A stretch of 64,000 bases of DNA. It comes from Amborella trichopoda. Taxonomy: Eukaryota; Streptophyta; Magnoliopsida; Amborellales; Amborellaceae. The notes beneath the pieces were generated by a model that saw only the letters and a program-made list of their open reading frames with translations, did not search any database and was not told the DNA's origin. Positions 1 through 11,745 of the stretch are shown here, piece by piece. The stretch lies in contig NW_006499364.1 in NCBI RefSeq assembly GCF_000471905.2, forward strand, positions 3,080,213 to 3,144,212, written 5' to 3'. Numbering within the stretch: the stretch's first letter is position 1; every line of letters starts with the position of its first letter. The position numbers and the translations under genes were made by a program.

Positions 1-1200
1 CCACCAATTTTTATAGTCAACAAAAATTCCTTTAAGGCTCAATCTGTAATGCAAATAAGAGGTACAGTCTTGGAAAATCAGGGCTTATTACAGCATGCTA
101 TCGTACATGCTCAAGCTTGTATTCAAACAAAAACTATGAAAGAATGGATGCTATAATCCACTTAACTGTGCCACGAGACCTCCAGGTTCACCCAAGCTTT
201 TAATGGTAGTTGAATGGAAAGCCTTAAAATTCTAAGGCCAAGGAAAGTGGCGTGAGGGAGAGGGGGAGAGAGATAGGGAGAGAGGGTGTAGCATTTGGAG
301 TGAGGTTGGGGTTTAACATGGGTAGGGAGAGGAGGGGTGGCAGTATGCCCCAACTAAGTAGCAAACAAGGGGGGAGAACGTGGTGAACAAGGGAGAGGAA
401 AAAGAAGGAAAAGAGGTAGTCCCTTGGACTACCCTATTTTATTGTGCATGGTGGCAGGACATCACACACGATTTTCCACACGCGGCATTTCTCCTGTGCC
501 GTCTACTTGCCTGTGAAAAGCAATACGCTGGAAACGTTCGGGCCCTAACAGAGATACATATGAGTAGTGTGTGCAAGACTTGGCCATGGAAGGTTCTATC
601 TTGGACACAGTCTCGAGGTAACAGAAGGCCCCGAGGTGTGGCTCGAGTGGGTAACCCACGAGCCTTGTGGTGTGTGTGAGGGACGGAGATCCTGGGGTTT
701 CCTCCTCGACGTGTTAAGCCTGTAGGGACAGAGACCAATGGTGCAAAATTTTGGGGGGTAGCCCTATGGCGATCCACAGAAGCAATGGCAGCTTGTTTGC
801 CTTTTACAGAAAGGGACTGAAGCCTTTCGGCGTACCTCAGGAACACGATCGGCAAGTGACATGGCGGTGGCTAGGTGCATGCTATGTGGGGCAACAGAAG
901 AGCTGCTGATGCACGGAGCCTTGGTGGAGCTTCCGCCTGAGCGAGGAGATGGGGAGTGATGGATTTTTAAGTCCTTGCTCACACCGGTTCAAGTTAAGAC
1001 TTGGGAGCTAGACAAGGGAACAAAGTCGAAGGAACTTGTTCCCTAGGGACACTCTCGAATACGGGGATAAGAAAATCCCCAATCTGGATAAATGGGTTAC
1101 AGAACCTGCAAGCCATAAATAAAATGTGAAAAGACAATGAAAGCAGATAAAAAAGAAGAAACTAGCCAAATAAGAATGATCTGATTAAGAGGTAGTAAGT
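1..1200 (-). pseudogene. Leader and 5' gag region of Tat-type element A (runs off the left edge)
   Basis: This follows PBS A on the minus strand, so it is the start of the internal region of an element lying mostly outside the window. The best open stretch is 439-855 (138 codons, minus). It is rich in Pro, His, Arg and Thr and matches leader ORFs at 12890-13117 (+) and 32983-33801 (-). Shared features include HRGG/RRGG, a HTHHKARG-like string and PTRATP/STRAAP. No gag core is reached before base 1. Function is unknown; the open frame could be translated leader or an N-terminal gag extension. The remainder (1-438 and 856-1200) shows nothing else recognisable. Confidence 0.6.
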
Positions 1201-1217
1201 CCGCACTGGAGTCGCCA
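1201..1217 (-). other. Primer binding site of element A (tRNA-Arg type)
   Basis: Read on the minus strand this is TGGCGACTCCAGTGCGG, starting three bases after the LTR end. The same 3-base spacing holds at 12530 and 34038. From memory it complements the CCA-ending 3' terminus of a plant tRNA-Arg, the primer reported for Ogre/Tat elements. Confidence 0.75.
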
Positions 1218-2013
1218 AGTTGGTCAGGTGCCTCGATCTCACCCTTCGGATCCTTTGGGGATCAGGCGGCACGCGTCTCGAGTTTCAAGGGATGATCGAG
1301 ACATTTTTGAGATCGCTCTCTTGGGAACCGTGTACGAGAACGGGGGCAGGTATTACCAACCGGTGAGAGAGTAATTTAAGGTGGGTTCGGGACTTACTCG
1401 GGCTGAGTCGTGTGGGTGCCCTCTTAGATCACGAAGAAAGCCCTCCAGGAATAAAATTGGTTCGGAAGCACCTCCCTTGGCTTGTATTCTTCTTTTTTTT
1501 TCTGCAATCACACACATATATGGTAAAGGTTATAAGACGGGTGGGCCAGACCTCACCCTTTTCCTCTTTGATAAATGTACACAAGCATGCGCATTCAAAA
1601 CGAAGAAGAGAAGAAATACGAGGGAGAGAAGAATTCCACTAAGCGAGAGGATCAGAGCGGTGACAAGGTTGATGAATAATTGGCCTGACGTGGTAGTAGA
1701 ACGGGCTCAATAACTAAGACCGACTTACAGGATTACTACTAGACGTCATTACCGAGATCGACAAGATAGGCACGATGGTGAGTCTGTCGTGGCAATAAAG
1801 TGGGTCAAGTAATCTTGGTACAACAACATTACGACTAGACGACAAGACTACTATGAGAGGCAAACCTCAATCGCTCTTAGTCAAATGAAGGAGTAGCAGA
1901 ATTAAGGCTATGAGGAAAGAATAAGAGGAGAAGAAGGGAAAGAAGGAAGGAGGGAGAAGAAAGGAAGAGAAGAGTATGAAAGGCGCGAGGATAAAGGAGA
2001 AAGGGAAAGAAGG

Positions 2014-2715
2014 CGCAGTCGGTGCTAAGCATCACCGACTGTGTTAAAACGAAGAGAGAGAACATGCAGTCGGCACTAAGCTTCATTGACTGTTTTGTAT
2101 AGAGAAGAGAGAGGAGACACAGTTGGTACTAAGCTTCATCGATTGTTATAGAAGAGGAGAGAGAAATGAAGTCCATGCGAGGCTTCACTGATTGATAGAA
2201 GAGGAGAGAGAAAACCAGTCAACGTTAGGCTTCATCGACTGATAGAAAAGAAAGAGAGAAAATCAACCGGTGTTAGGGTTCATCACCTAACAAAAGAGGA
2301 GAGAGAAAAATATTCGAAACTAAGCTTCACCGACTGATAAAAGAAGAGAGAGTACACCAGTCGGTGATAGGCTTCACTGACTGACAAAAGAGTGAAGACT
2401 GACAAAAGAGGGGAGAGAAAATGTATCGACACTAGGCCTCACCGTTTGATAAAAGAAGAGAGAAAATCAGTCGACGCTAGGCTTCACTGACTGACAGATG
2501 AGGAGAGAGAAAATAAGTCGACACTAGGCTTCATCGACTTATAGAAGAGGAGAGAGAAAACCAACTAATGCTAAGCTTCAATAGTTTTGACAAAAGAAAG
2601 AGAAAACCAACCGGTGCTAGGCTTCGCCGGTTGTGACAGAAGAAGAGAAAACCAATCGGCGCTAGGCTTTGTCGGTTGTGACAAAAGAAAGAGAACCAAC
2701 CGGAGCTAAACTTCG
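2014..2715 (-). repeat. Tandem hairpin array in U5 of LTR A
   Basis: There are about twelve units of roughly 50-60 bp, each with an inverted repeat around a short loop. Two clear units are CAGTCGGTG (2016-2024) with CACCGACTG (2033-2041), loop 8 nt, and CAGTCGGTG (2358-2366) with CACTGACTG (2375-2383). Units are separated by gaagagagagaaaa-like spacers. The array lies downstream of the LTR TATA box, so it should be part of the 5' leader RNA. Confidence 0.8.
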
Positions 2716-2719
2716 CCGT

Positions 2720-3140
2720 TTCCATTAGAAGAGGATGATTGGAGATAGAGATGAGAAGAAGGGAAGAGAAAGAAAGATATAGAGATGAAAAGAAGAGAGA
2801 GAAAGAGATAGAGATGAGAAGAAGAGAGAAAGAGATATAAATGAGAAGAAGAGAGAAAGAGATAGAGGTGAGAAGAAGAGAGTGAAAGGGATAGAGATGA
2901 GAAAAAGAGAGAAAGGAATAGAGACGAGAAGAAGAGAAGGAGAGAGATAGTGATGAAAAGAAGAGAGAGAAAGAGATAGAGAGAGGAGGGAAGAGAGAGA
3001 AATAAATAGAGATAAGAAGAAGGGAAAAGAGAGAAAGAGATAGAGATGAGAAGAGAGGAGGAGGGAGAAAGAGGGGAGGAGAGAGAAAGCTGACTACCAA
3101 AAGGGTATCGACCCTTTTCTTCTCTCTCCTCACTTTCTCT
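2720..3140 (-). repeat. Polypurine/polypyrimidine tract of LTR A
   Basis: The plus strand is almost pure A/G built from variants of gagatagagatgagaagaag. The LTR strand is therefore C/T-rich, lying just after the polyadenylation signal. Long Ser/Leu-rich open frames here (2531-3269, minus) are composition artefacts. The same tract occurs at 10840-11085 and 26395-26610. Confidence 0.8.
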
Positions 3141-3177
3141 CCTAGACGTACCCACAAACTCAAGCAAAAATCTGAAT

Positions 3178-3242
3178 TTTATTGATTGATCAAAGAAGAT
3201 TGAATCTGTCCTTTGTACAATGAGGCATTGCCTGTTTATATA
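3178..3242 (-). promoter_or_regulatory. LTR A core promoter and polyadenylation signal
   Basis: On the minus strand TATATAAA (3242-3235) is followed about 52 bases later by AATAAA (3183-3178) within a repeated AATC context. The same spacing is seen at 10679-10743 and 26249. This is the usual U3/R arrangement, with transcription running toward the PBS. Confidence 0.7.
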
Positions 3243-4556
3243 AAATTGGGCTAAAACATGAGTGTACACCCGAAAACTACCTAGAATTGAAGATAATTAC
3301 AATTTAATTTAATTTAAAGAAATTCTAAAAATGGGTACAAAAAGACTGTTTTGCTGCCTAACAATGCATGGAATTCCAGAATAGTCTCAGCTGCTGCCCC
3401 AGAACTTGTGTGATCTTTCATGACTGACTCGGGGTCGTTCTGATGCTCGTTTGATCGAAAGATTATTCTTTTCTTGTAGTGCTCAGCATGGCAATCAGTT
3501 TGATACCAACTTCGAGTTGTGAATCATGCTTTTGAGCCATGATCATGAGATTTGAATTTAGATGAATCTTGAAAATTTTGAATCGATTATGTGCTCGTTC
3601 CTTGATGTTTATTTGTGATTTCTTCATTGAATCATACTGAACATGCCGTCACGATCATGTTGCTACAATCGCAGCTCGCTTTCATGTTCAGATGAAGATT
3701 TTGTAGTCTTGAGTTTTTAGCCAGAATCCTGAAATTCGGAGGCCAACATTTACAGCAACTTTGATGCCTTCGTGCGTGAAATCCAACCGTTATTGTACAT
3801 GAGGTTCGGACGAGAGATAGCCTCGGACCTCACACACATCATGCAATTAGTTTCATGTCGATCGGGTATGCAAGCGTCATGATCTGACTACTCGAACGAG
3901 ACATGCTGCTGCTTAATTTTCTACAACTTCTTTCACGTATCAGCAACTTTATTTAGTTTTTCTCTCTGCTTAGACGTAGTCATGGGGAGTACCACATATC
4001 GAATTATTTGGCTTGATGAGAAGAACACGTTGAGCGATCTAACTTGGAACGAGCAAGATATAGGCCCCAAAAGTGACTGCCCAGGACTATGAAAACATCC
4101 ACCATTAATGGTGTTTTAGTGCACGGTGGTCACACAAGAATAGTGTGCGGCCTACCCTTTTTCGGTATTTTACCCATAATTTTGTTTTGAAGTGTCCTGA
4201 TTAAGCCGAAACGTAAGCCATAGGGGTTTTCAACCGTGTCAGATCTAATGACGGTGGTTCCATAGCTATTTGAAGCACCAAAGTATGGCTCTAGTTACAG
4301 GGTCCGTTTCAGGGTGCTAGAGACCCAGTTCACTGAAATTATTTCTTTGTGTTCACTGTCTTAAACATGTCTAATTGTGATGAAACTTGACAGGTGGTCT
4401 TTTGAAGTGCTGATGATGATCCTGACCAAATCTGGGGTACTTCTAAGATTGTCAAGAATTTCCATTGTTTTGTAGGCTTTATTGACCTGCTTCCTACTTA
4501 TTCCTAATCAGGATCAAGGTGCTAAAAAATTCATTCAATCAGTGCAAGGGATGAAA

Positions 4557-4850
4557 TTCCTGAGAGCACAGGATGATGGTCCAGCTGAGAGTCGTGGCAC
4601 TAAGTGTCGGATGGCACACGTGGGCATTAGGCCCCTTAGTGAAGCGTGCGGCTGTGGCCCTTGGCAAAACACACGACAATGACGCTTTCGATGAGGCACG
4701 AGGTGATGGCCCTTGACAAAGGCATGTGGTGATGACCCTTTGATGAAGGCATGCAGGGGTGGCCCTTGAAGATGGCGCGTGGTGATAGCCCTCATGGGGA
4801 AGCGCACGACGATAGCCCTCTCGGGTCTCATGCTAGACCCGCCCCGGCCT
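4557..4850 (+). repeat. Tandem repeats upstream of the antisense promoter
   Basis: Degenerate direct repeats of about 35-40 bp contain variants of gatggcccttgacaaaggc and gatgacccttt. They lie 80-370 bp upstream of the TATA box at 4927. B-C and E also have tandem repeats upstream of their antisense TATA boxes, but with different sequence. Confidence 0.6.
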
Positions 4851-4926
4851 GGTCTTATTGTTGCCAAGAACTGGGGATTAAAGCATCATTTCATGTTACT
4901 TTAGGGCAATTTATAGCACTGCTACG

Positions 4927-4933
4927 TATAAAA
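4927..4933 (+). promoter_or_regulatory. TATA box of the antisense (PMD) transcription unit
   Basis: TATAAAA within ctacgtataaaaggggg lies about 1 kb upstream of the PMD-like coding region and is antisense to element D gag. A similar box followed by G-rich sequence and gtaaaat occurs at 59509 (+) and at 21928-21921 (-), at the matching place in two other Tat copies. Confidence 0.6.
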
Positions 4934-4939
4934 GGGGGA

Positions 4940-5880
4940 AAACTCGGTTCTATCGAAGGGTAAAATAGTATAAGGTTTTTAGAGAGGGAGGGCCAAAGCT
5001 TTTGGGGAAGGTTTTTAGGCAAGAACTTCACAGCCAAAATTTGCAAAGACAAGAAGTTATGAGCTCTTCTGGCTAGTTTCAAGAGGTCGCGAAGCTTCGT
5101 GTTGTGATTGCGAACCTCTTCAAGAATTTTCGAGGCTTTTTTAGTAAGGAACGGGGCTTCTAGGGGCCTTAGTAGGATTTGCAGAGGTGTCCTGCCAGGG
5201 TCTAAACGCTTCTATAGTCATTTGCTGCTGAAGGGGTGATTGCAGTGAGCTCAGAGGGCTCTATAGGTCCTCTGATTATCAGAGGAGAAGAAAGGAGAAT
5301 AGTAGTGGGCTCACTGGGAACTCAACAGAATTTCGGTGAGTTGGTGGTGAACTCGCTGAAGTGGGAAGAGCAGAGAGAAGGGATATTTGCAGGGTCTCCT
5401 TCATGAGAATCCGGTGGTTTTCTACTAATTCTAGAAGCGAGTGGATGGAGGGGTAGGCTTTTTTTTGTGGATGGGAGTGGATTCGCGACGAGGAGGGGAC
5501 ACGTCGGTGGGAACCCGAAGGGTTGCAAGACCGTAATGGTCGAAGAGTCGAAGGGTCGTGGGACTACGAACGGTCATCCTCCGCACGTGCAGTGACTAGC
5601 CACGCCACAAGTGTCAGGCAGTGTGCCCAGATTTCAAGGGACGCACATGCAACACGTGCTGACAGTTGGAGCGAGGCATTAATATGCCTTGATCATGGGA
5701 TAGTGATAGCCCTAGGTTGATTGTGAGGCAGCGATCTGCTTTCTGTGACAGATGGAGATAGCATTTGACTAAGAAGACGGCAATAGTCCTACTCTAGTGA
5801 ACGCAGTTTCTTCGTGGCCTTTTAGTGTCCTTTGCTTTTGTTTTAATGATTGAGTCTTTGAGGGCCATTCTAAACGTGAA
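4940..5880 (+). other. Probable 5' leader of the antisense PMD unit
   Basis: No convincing coding region is visible. Short imperfect repeats include gtgagctcagagggctc and ggtcgaagagtcgaagggtcg-like strings. General style and some words (tttcgagg, cgaatggtcg) resemble the region after the antisense TATA box of element E (59520-60230). The frame at 5523-5720 looks like chance. Confidence 0.4.
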
Positions 5881-8800
5881 GAACCTCCTGCGAGAAGGGG
5901 AGCTTGGTACTGATGCATTCACCAGTGAGAGCTTGGTGAGAGGTGAGCTAATATGGCTCATTGAAGCCTTGTGTCAACCAAGGTAGCCTTTGAGCATCAC
6001 CTTTGTGTGCGCCCCTGTTCAGCTGGTGACGAGGGAAGATAATGATGAAAATGTGAGTATAAACGAGGGGGTAGGCCATCTACATTACCTGCAGCACAAC
6101 ATAGCCTCTAATGCGAGCTTGCCAACTCTAGGAAAGAAAATGGTGGAAATCCCAGGCATGAAATGGTCGTCTTCTAGCATGCGGATACAAGGGGAACACC
6201 AGTACTTAAAAGGGTACTCCTCATGGACAATGAAATTGCTGCGGCGTTTTAGGGATACTTTGAGACATAACTTTTGTCGGTCGCCCTTCAGTGCTCAACG
6301 GGCTACTATGACTGTTGCTCAAAACTTAGTCATTTTTTGGGGTGAGAAGATAGGTAAGGAAGCCCCACCGGTTGGGCTTCAAAAATTACTCATGATCTAC
6401 CAGTGACTCTATGATGAGCCCAAAAGTCGGCAAGTAGCTTTAAGAAAATGGGTGAGGTTCGTCTATGGTCGCTGTACAGATGAAGTTGGTTCGTCGTCGA
6501 GCAAAGAAGAGAAGGAAACTCCACTCATTTTCTGCTGCGAAAGGAGAATGAGCACATCTTCCTGACAACCTACTTAGTGCTCTTCTTATTCAAATTTTCC
6601 TTGCCAGGAGGGGCATATGTCATTCCTTCGGGCACATTCTATGTAGCCTGTGACATGGCACGAGGGAAGGAGTACGCGCTAGCACAGCCTGTTCTATGCA
6701 GTATTTATCATGCCCTTTGAGCCATTTCCAGCGGAGATCGTATAAAGGGGAGGAAGGAGGGAATGATCTAGAGGATGGTGAGGCCTTCCCCGGAGATTTC
6801 AAGGCTGCTTTCCTAGTCCACTACGTGTATGGCTGGCTTAGGGCTTAATTTCCAAATACATATCTCAGAACCCGAGAGCTAGAGGACAGCATGTGCCCAT
6901 TTTTACTTAAGATTGTCGGGCACAGGGCAGTTTTCCATACCCCGGGCATGCACATAGCTTGTTCTTCAATGACCACCTCCACATGACTAGGGTGGCGTTC
7001 CCAGTTGGAGGTCAGAGGTATGTGGCGAGCTGGGCCACCATCTAGATGGTGACTTCACGAGCCCAAAAGAATTGATTTTTATGTTGAGTATGAGAGGCGA
7101 AATTCTTGCCAATCGCACTGTCCATGGCGCGAAGCTTGAGGGCTTCTTTCCTCATTGGTTCGCCCGGCAGCATTAGCTGGATCAGGGGTGCCCGTTCTCC
7201 ATACTCTTTGAGAAGCGGCATAGCAGGGCAGCCCCCTAGAAAAAGGACGAGTTGGGGACCCTAGGCCACATGCTTAGAGGCCACCAAGGTCAATAAGTAT
7301 GTGTTGCCCCATTTTCACAAGAAGGTATTGGCCACCATGGCCCACGAGCATTGGTGGATGATCACAAACAACGGATATTGGGACACGAAACACCCTTGGA
7401 AAAGGGAGGGCATCCGCTAGATCCAAGTTACAGGCAGCGAAAGATGGCAATGACCCCTCCCTTCGGCGAGATTTTTACCTTAAGCTTACCGCATGACTGA
7501 CATGTGGTCGGGCGGCCTCGTCAGAGTATCGTGGATGAGTCCCTGCTGAGGTTTCTCAAAATAAAGAAGGAGAGAGAGACTATTTTTAACAACCTCTATG
7601 CTATCTTCAATGGAAGGAAGGCCGAAAAGTCCTTTGGCATGAGGGACGTTCTGTCAGAATTTGAATAAGATGATAAGGAGGGGCATTCATATCAAGTTAG
7701 CCACCAGTTATTCCATTTCTAACACCTCAAAGGGAGTTGCATCAGAGCAGACGAAAGGGAAGAAGAAAAGTGGGCTGCTGCACCCGGGCCAATGAAAGGG
7801 AAGAAGAAAAAGCAGGTTGTTACGCCTAAGCTGGCGAAGAAGAAAAATTCGGCTGCCGCCCTTGAGCCGGTGAAAGGAAAGGAGAAAAAGTGGACTGCCC
7901 CAGTGTCTCCTCATGCCCCAGCTCAGAAGGCAACCAAGGCCTCGGGGCATAAAGGGCTTAAGGTCTCCATGGTTCGCGAGCCAAGAGACGGTTCCTCTCG
8001 CTCCGCTACTTCGGAAGGCTATGCATCTCCTACCATTTCCCCGTCACCTTCTTCTCTTGTGGCTTTGCCTTCTCCTTCACTTGAGCTTTCTCCTAGCCCT
8101 TCATAAGTTCAAGCCAGTGCCTCAGAGCATACTGCTCCGATTGTGGCTGAAGTGGAGGGCTCAGTCCCGATGGAGGTGATCAGAGCTGATGAGGCTGGTC
8201 CTGATGAGGCTAACCCTGACGAGATGGCGAAGGAAGCGAGGGCCTCAGAAATTTTGACAGTCATCGTGCCTGTCGAGGAAAGAGAAACCCTACTAGAAAT
8301 CATGATAATAAAAGAGGATGAACCCCCAAGAGCTGAAGAGGGGCCATTCCATCAGCAGGCGACGGTTCCCTCGAGTGATAGATTTGCATGCGGGTGGAGA
8401 AGTAGGATCCCCTGAGGGATCAAGCTTTTAGGGCCCTCGTGACTGTAGAGGAGGTAGGTGTCATGAGAGAGCCTGCCGCTGAAATGATCGTCACAAAAGA
8501 CAAGGCCAAAGAAGGAAAGAGAATGAGTGTCGAACCTCCTGAGGTGGAGACTGTTCGAGAAGAGGGGACATAGGGAGAGGTTGCTGCCCCGAGCGAGGAG
8601 ACTACTGAGGTGCAACTCAAGACTGACATAGTGGCTCCAAGCGAGAAGGTCAGCCTTGCCCCGGCTGTGGCTGCGGTGCTTGCAGGGGACAAGGCGGCAG
8701 TAGCTAAGCATAAAAGGATTGTGCCTGACATGGTGATGACCGGAGGCCAAAGCGAGAAAGCCGACGCCAAGGTACCAGAGCAGCTTGAGGTCGCTCCTGA

Positions 8801-9375
8801 ATCCGAGGAACCTAAGATCTTAGCTGTAGTTGGGGTCCTCCTGTTATGGTTGCTCCTGCTGTATTTCCCAAACCTTCTTTCTGGGGGCTGTCAGGCATTA
8901 TTTTCATGATGCTTCAGATGGGCCTCCAGAAACTGAAGGAGCAGTCCTTTGAAGAGCTTGGAGCAACGATCAAACATTTGAGGGTGATTGCGTTAGGGAA
9001 TTTGCTTGAAGTCCTTCCTTATTTTGACAGTGTTGCCAATGAGCTAGAGGGATGGAGGGTGAAGGCCCTGCGAGAAGAAGCAACTGCACAATGACTGGAA
9101 AGATTGCGGTTGGCCCATTTAGATTCTTCTCTTCTAGGCTATCATGAATTGGTAAACACTCAATCACAACAGCTGGATGCCATGGAATCCTAGAGATCAG
9201 GCCTTGTTTTGGAGGTCATTGCCCGTCAGCGCAAGGTGACGGCTCTAAGGGCAAAGACATTAGAGCTGATGCAGAAGCTTGACAAGCTGGAGAAGGAGAC
9301 TGCGGACTAGGAAGCGAAGGATAACATGATTTTTGATAACAATTTGGCCCTCCAACATTCTTTGGGAGAAGTGAC
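5880..9375 (+). pseudogene. Plant mobile domain (PMD)-like gene, 5' part, decayed
   Basis: The reading is broken by several stops and frameshifts. Open pieces at about 5990-6406 and 6541-6720, then 6730-6870 after a shift, carry the pattern I associate with the aminotransferase-like plant mobile domain (PF10536). These are FLTTYLVLFLFKFSLPGG, then a block with MARGKEYALAQPVLCSIYHAL, then FLVHYVYGWL. A Lys/Pro/Ser-rich low-complexity stretch follows (7790-8106), then an acidic Val/Ala/Glu stretch (8143-8860) and a coiled-coil region (8900-9370). PMD proteins are host nuclear proteins of the MAIL1/MAIN kind, and PMD genes also occur antisense inside Tat elements. Element B-C interrupts the last part, and the frame resumes at 27960. 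Family assignment is from memory of the motif pattern. Confidence 0.6.
9371..9375. repeat. Target site duplication of element B-C, left copy
   Basis: GTGAC directly precedes the LTR start TGTTTGAATG. The identical GTGAC is at 27960-27964, directly after the 3' LTR end. Five bases is the usual Ty3/gypsy duplication size. Confidence 0.85.
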
Positions 9376-10678
9376 TGTTTGAATGTATTTTTCAACACCT
9401 TGGTCCCTGATAGGAAGCAGGTCAATAAAGCCTACAAAACAGTGGAAATTCCAGACAATCTCATAATGGCCCCAAAAAAAATTGGTCAAGATCATCATCA
9501 ACACACCAAAAGATTACCTTCAAAGTTTCATCGCGATCTGACATGTCTAAAACAGTGAACACATAGAAACAATTTCAGTGAAATCGGTCCCTTGCACCCT
9601 AAAATGGAACCTATAACTAGTGCCATCCTTTTGGTGCGTCAAACAGGTATGGAACCACCGTTATTAGATCTAGCATGGTTAAAAACCTCTATGGGTCAAG
9701 TTTCGGCTTAATCGGGCATTCTAAGATAGTTATGGGTAAAATACCAAAAAGAGAAAGGCCGCACATTATTCCCATATGGCCACCCTACACTAAAACACCA
9801 TTGAAGGTGGTTGTTTTTACATTCATGGGCAGTAACTTTAGAGGCCTATAACTCACTCGTTCCAAGTTGGATCCCTCCTAAAGTTGGTGAGCGTGTTCGT
9901 CTCCTCAAGATAAGCATTTCGATATGTGGCACGTCCCGTGACGACGCCCGAGCAGAGAGAAAAACTAAATGAAAATTGGTTATCCGTGAAGGAAGTTGCA
10001 GAAAATTTAGCAGCAGCACACCTCATTTGAGCAGCCAGATCATGACACTCGTATACCCGATCGGCACAAAAATAATTGCATTATGTTCGTGAGGTCCGAG
10101 GCTATCCTTAGTCTGAACCATACGTACGATGAATGTTTGGATTTCACACACGAAGGCATCAAAGCTGCTATAAATTCTGGTCGTCGAATTTTAAGATTCC
10201 TGTCAAAAACTCAAGACGACAAAATCTTCGTCCGGACTTGAAATCGAGCTGCGTTTGTTGCAACGTGATCGTGACGGCATGTTTAGTATGATTCATTGAA
10301 GAAGTCACGAAGAAACATCAAGGAACAAGCACACAATTGATTTGATGTTTTCAAGATTCATCCAAAATTCAAGTCTCATAATCGTGGCTCAAAAACATGA
10401 TTCATGGCTTGAACTTGGAATCAAAATGATCGCCATGCTACGCCTTATAAGAAAATAATAATCTTTCAATCAAACAAGCATCAAAATGACCCCAATGCAC
10501 CACGGAAGATCACGTAAGTTCTTGGGTAGCAGTAGGGACTGTTTTGAAATTCCACACATTGTTAAGCAGGGGCAAAACTTTTGCACCCATTTTTAGAACT
10601 TCTTTAAATTTAGTTAAATTGTCGTTATCTTCAATTCGAAGTAGTTTTTGGGCATACACCCATGTTTTAGCCCAATTC

Positions 10679-10743
10679 TATATAAACAGGCACTACCTCA
10701 TTGTACAAAGGATGGATTCATTCTTTTTGAATCAATCAATAAA
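10679..10743 (+). promoter_or_regulatory. LTR B core promoter and polyadenylation signal
   Basis: TATATAAA (10679-10686) sits in cccaattctatataaac. AATAAA (10738-10743) lies about 52 bases downstream within atcaatcaataaaatt. LTR C repeats this layout (TATA at 26249, AATAAA near 26308) and LTR A does so on the minus strand. Transcription would start just after the TATA box, placing the downstream hairpin array in the RNA leader. Confidence 0.7.
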
Positions 10744-10839
10744 ATTTTGATTTTTACCTAAGCTTGTGGGTACATCATGGAGAGAGAGAGGAGAGAGAAG
10801 AAAAGGGCCGATACCTTTCGGGTAGGTAACTTTTTCTCT

Positions 10840-11085
10840 CCTCCCCTCTTTCTCTCTTCCCCACTCTCTCTCCTCCACTCTTTCTCATCTTTATCTCTAT
10901 CTCTCTTCTTCTCGTCTTTACCTCTTTATCTCTCTTCTTCTCATCTTTATCTCTTTATCTCTCTTCTCGTCTCTATCTCTTTCTCTCTCCTCCTCTCTTT
11001 CTCGTCTTTATCTCTTTCTCGTTCTTTTCTCGTCTCTGTCTTTCTCTCTTCTTCTCATCTGTATCTTCCCCCATCCTTCGTCTAA
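10840..11085 (+). repeat. Polypyrimidine tract of LTR B
   Basis: This is nearly pure C/T sequence made of ctcatctttatctctttctc variants, immediately before the hairpin array. The 102-codon Ser/Leu frame at 10777-11085 is a composition artefact. Confidence 0.75.
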
Positions 11086-11745
11086 TGTCATCAACGAAGC
11101 CTATCACTGGCTAGATTTCTCTCTCTCCTTCTCTTCTGATTCAGCCAGGTAAGCCTAGCACTGGCTGGATTTCTCTCTCTCCTTCTCTTCTGTCACAGTC
11201 AGTAAAGCCTAGTGCCGGTTGGATTTCTTTGTCACTTTCTCTTCTATCACAGTCGACGAAGCTTAGCGCCAGCTGGATTTCTCTCTCTCCTTCTCCTCTG
11301 TTACCGTTGGCAAAGCCTAACACTGGCTCAATTTCTTCTCTTCAGTCACAATCGGTGAAGCCTAGCGTCGACTATGTTTTCTCTCTCTTCTTTTATCACA
11401 GTCGATGAAGCCTAGCACTGACTGTGTTTTCTCTCCCTTCTTCTGACATAGTCGATGAAGCCTAATACCGACTGCATTTTCTCTCTCTTCTTTTGACACA
11501 ATGGATGAAGCCTAACACCGACTACATTTTCTCTCTCTTCTTTTGATAGGATCGGTGAAGCTTATCACCGACTGTATTTTCTTTCTCTTCTTCTTGCACA
11601 TTCGGTGAAGCCTAGCACTGATTGTATCTTCTCTCTCTTGTCCCTTGTATAACACAGTCGGTGAAGCCTAGCACTGACTGCGTTTTCTTTCTCTTCCTTC
11701 TAACACAGCCGGCAATGCCTAATGTCGACTACATCTTCCTTCCCT
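11086..11745 (+). repeat. Tandem hairpin array in U5 of LTR B (about 13 units)
   Basis: Thirteen units about 50-55 bp apart each consist of a left arm, the core aagcctag, a right arm, then a ttttctctctcttct-like spacer. Example arms are CAGTCGGTG (11655-11663) with CACTGACTG (11672-11680), and CAGCCAG (11142-11148) with CTGGCTG (11161-11167). The second pair differs from the first in both arms yet still pairs. Confidence 0.85.

Larger units (their letters stand above)
1221..4541 (-). mobile_element. 5' LTR of Tat-type element A
   Basis: This 3321-bp minus-strand LTR is homologous over its length to the LTRs at 9376 and 24981. On the minus strand it begins TGATTGAATG at 4541 and ends CCTGACCA at 1221, a TG...CA pair. 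In LTR order it holds a U3, a TATA box, a polyadenylation signal, a long polypyrimidine tract (purine on the plus strand), a tandem hairpin array and the PBS. Its partner LTR is not in the window. It resembles the B and C LTRs more than LTR D, so it is unlikely to be D's sister LTR. Bases 4542-4546 (gtgca) should be its target duplication. Confidence 0.85.

Noticed and set aside
2531..3269. 187- and 210-codon Ser/Leu/Phe-rich minus-strand frames
   Set aside because: They come from the polypyrimidine tract of LTR A, and no such protein is kept in LTR B or C.
1221..4541. LTR A as the 3' LTR of element D, giving a simple full-length D
   Set aside because: LTR A has the hairpin array and resembles B and C more than LTR D, which lacks the array. 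A PBS and leader follow LTR A on its far side, so it is better read as the 5' LTR of another element.
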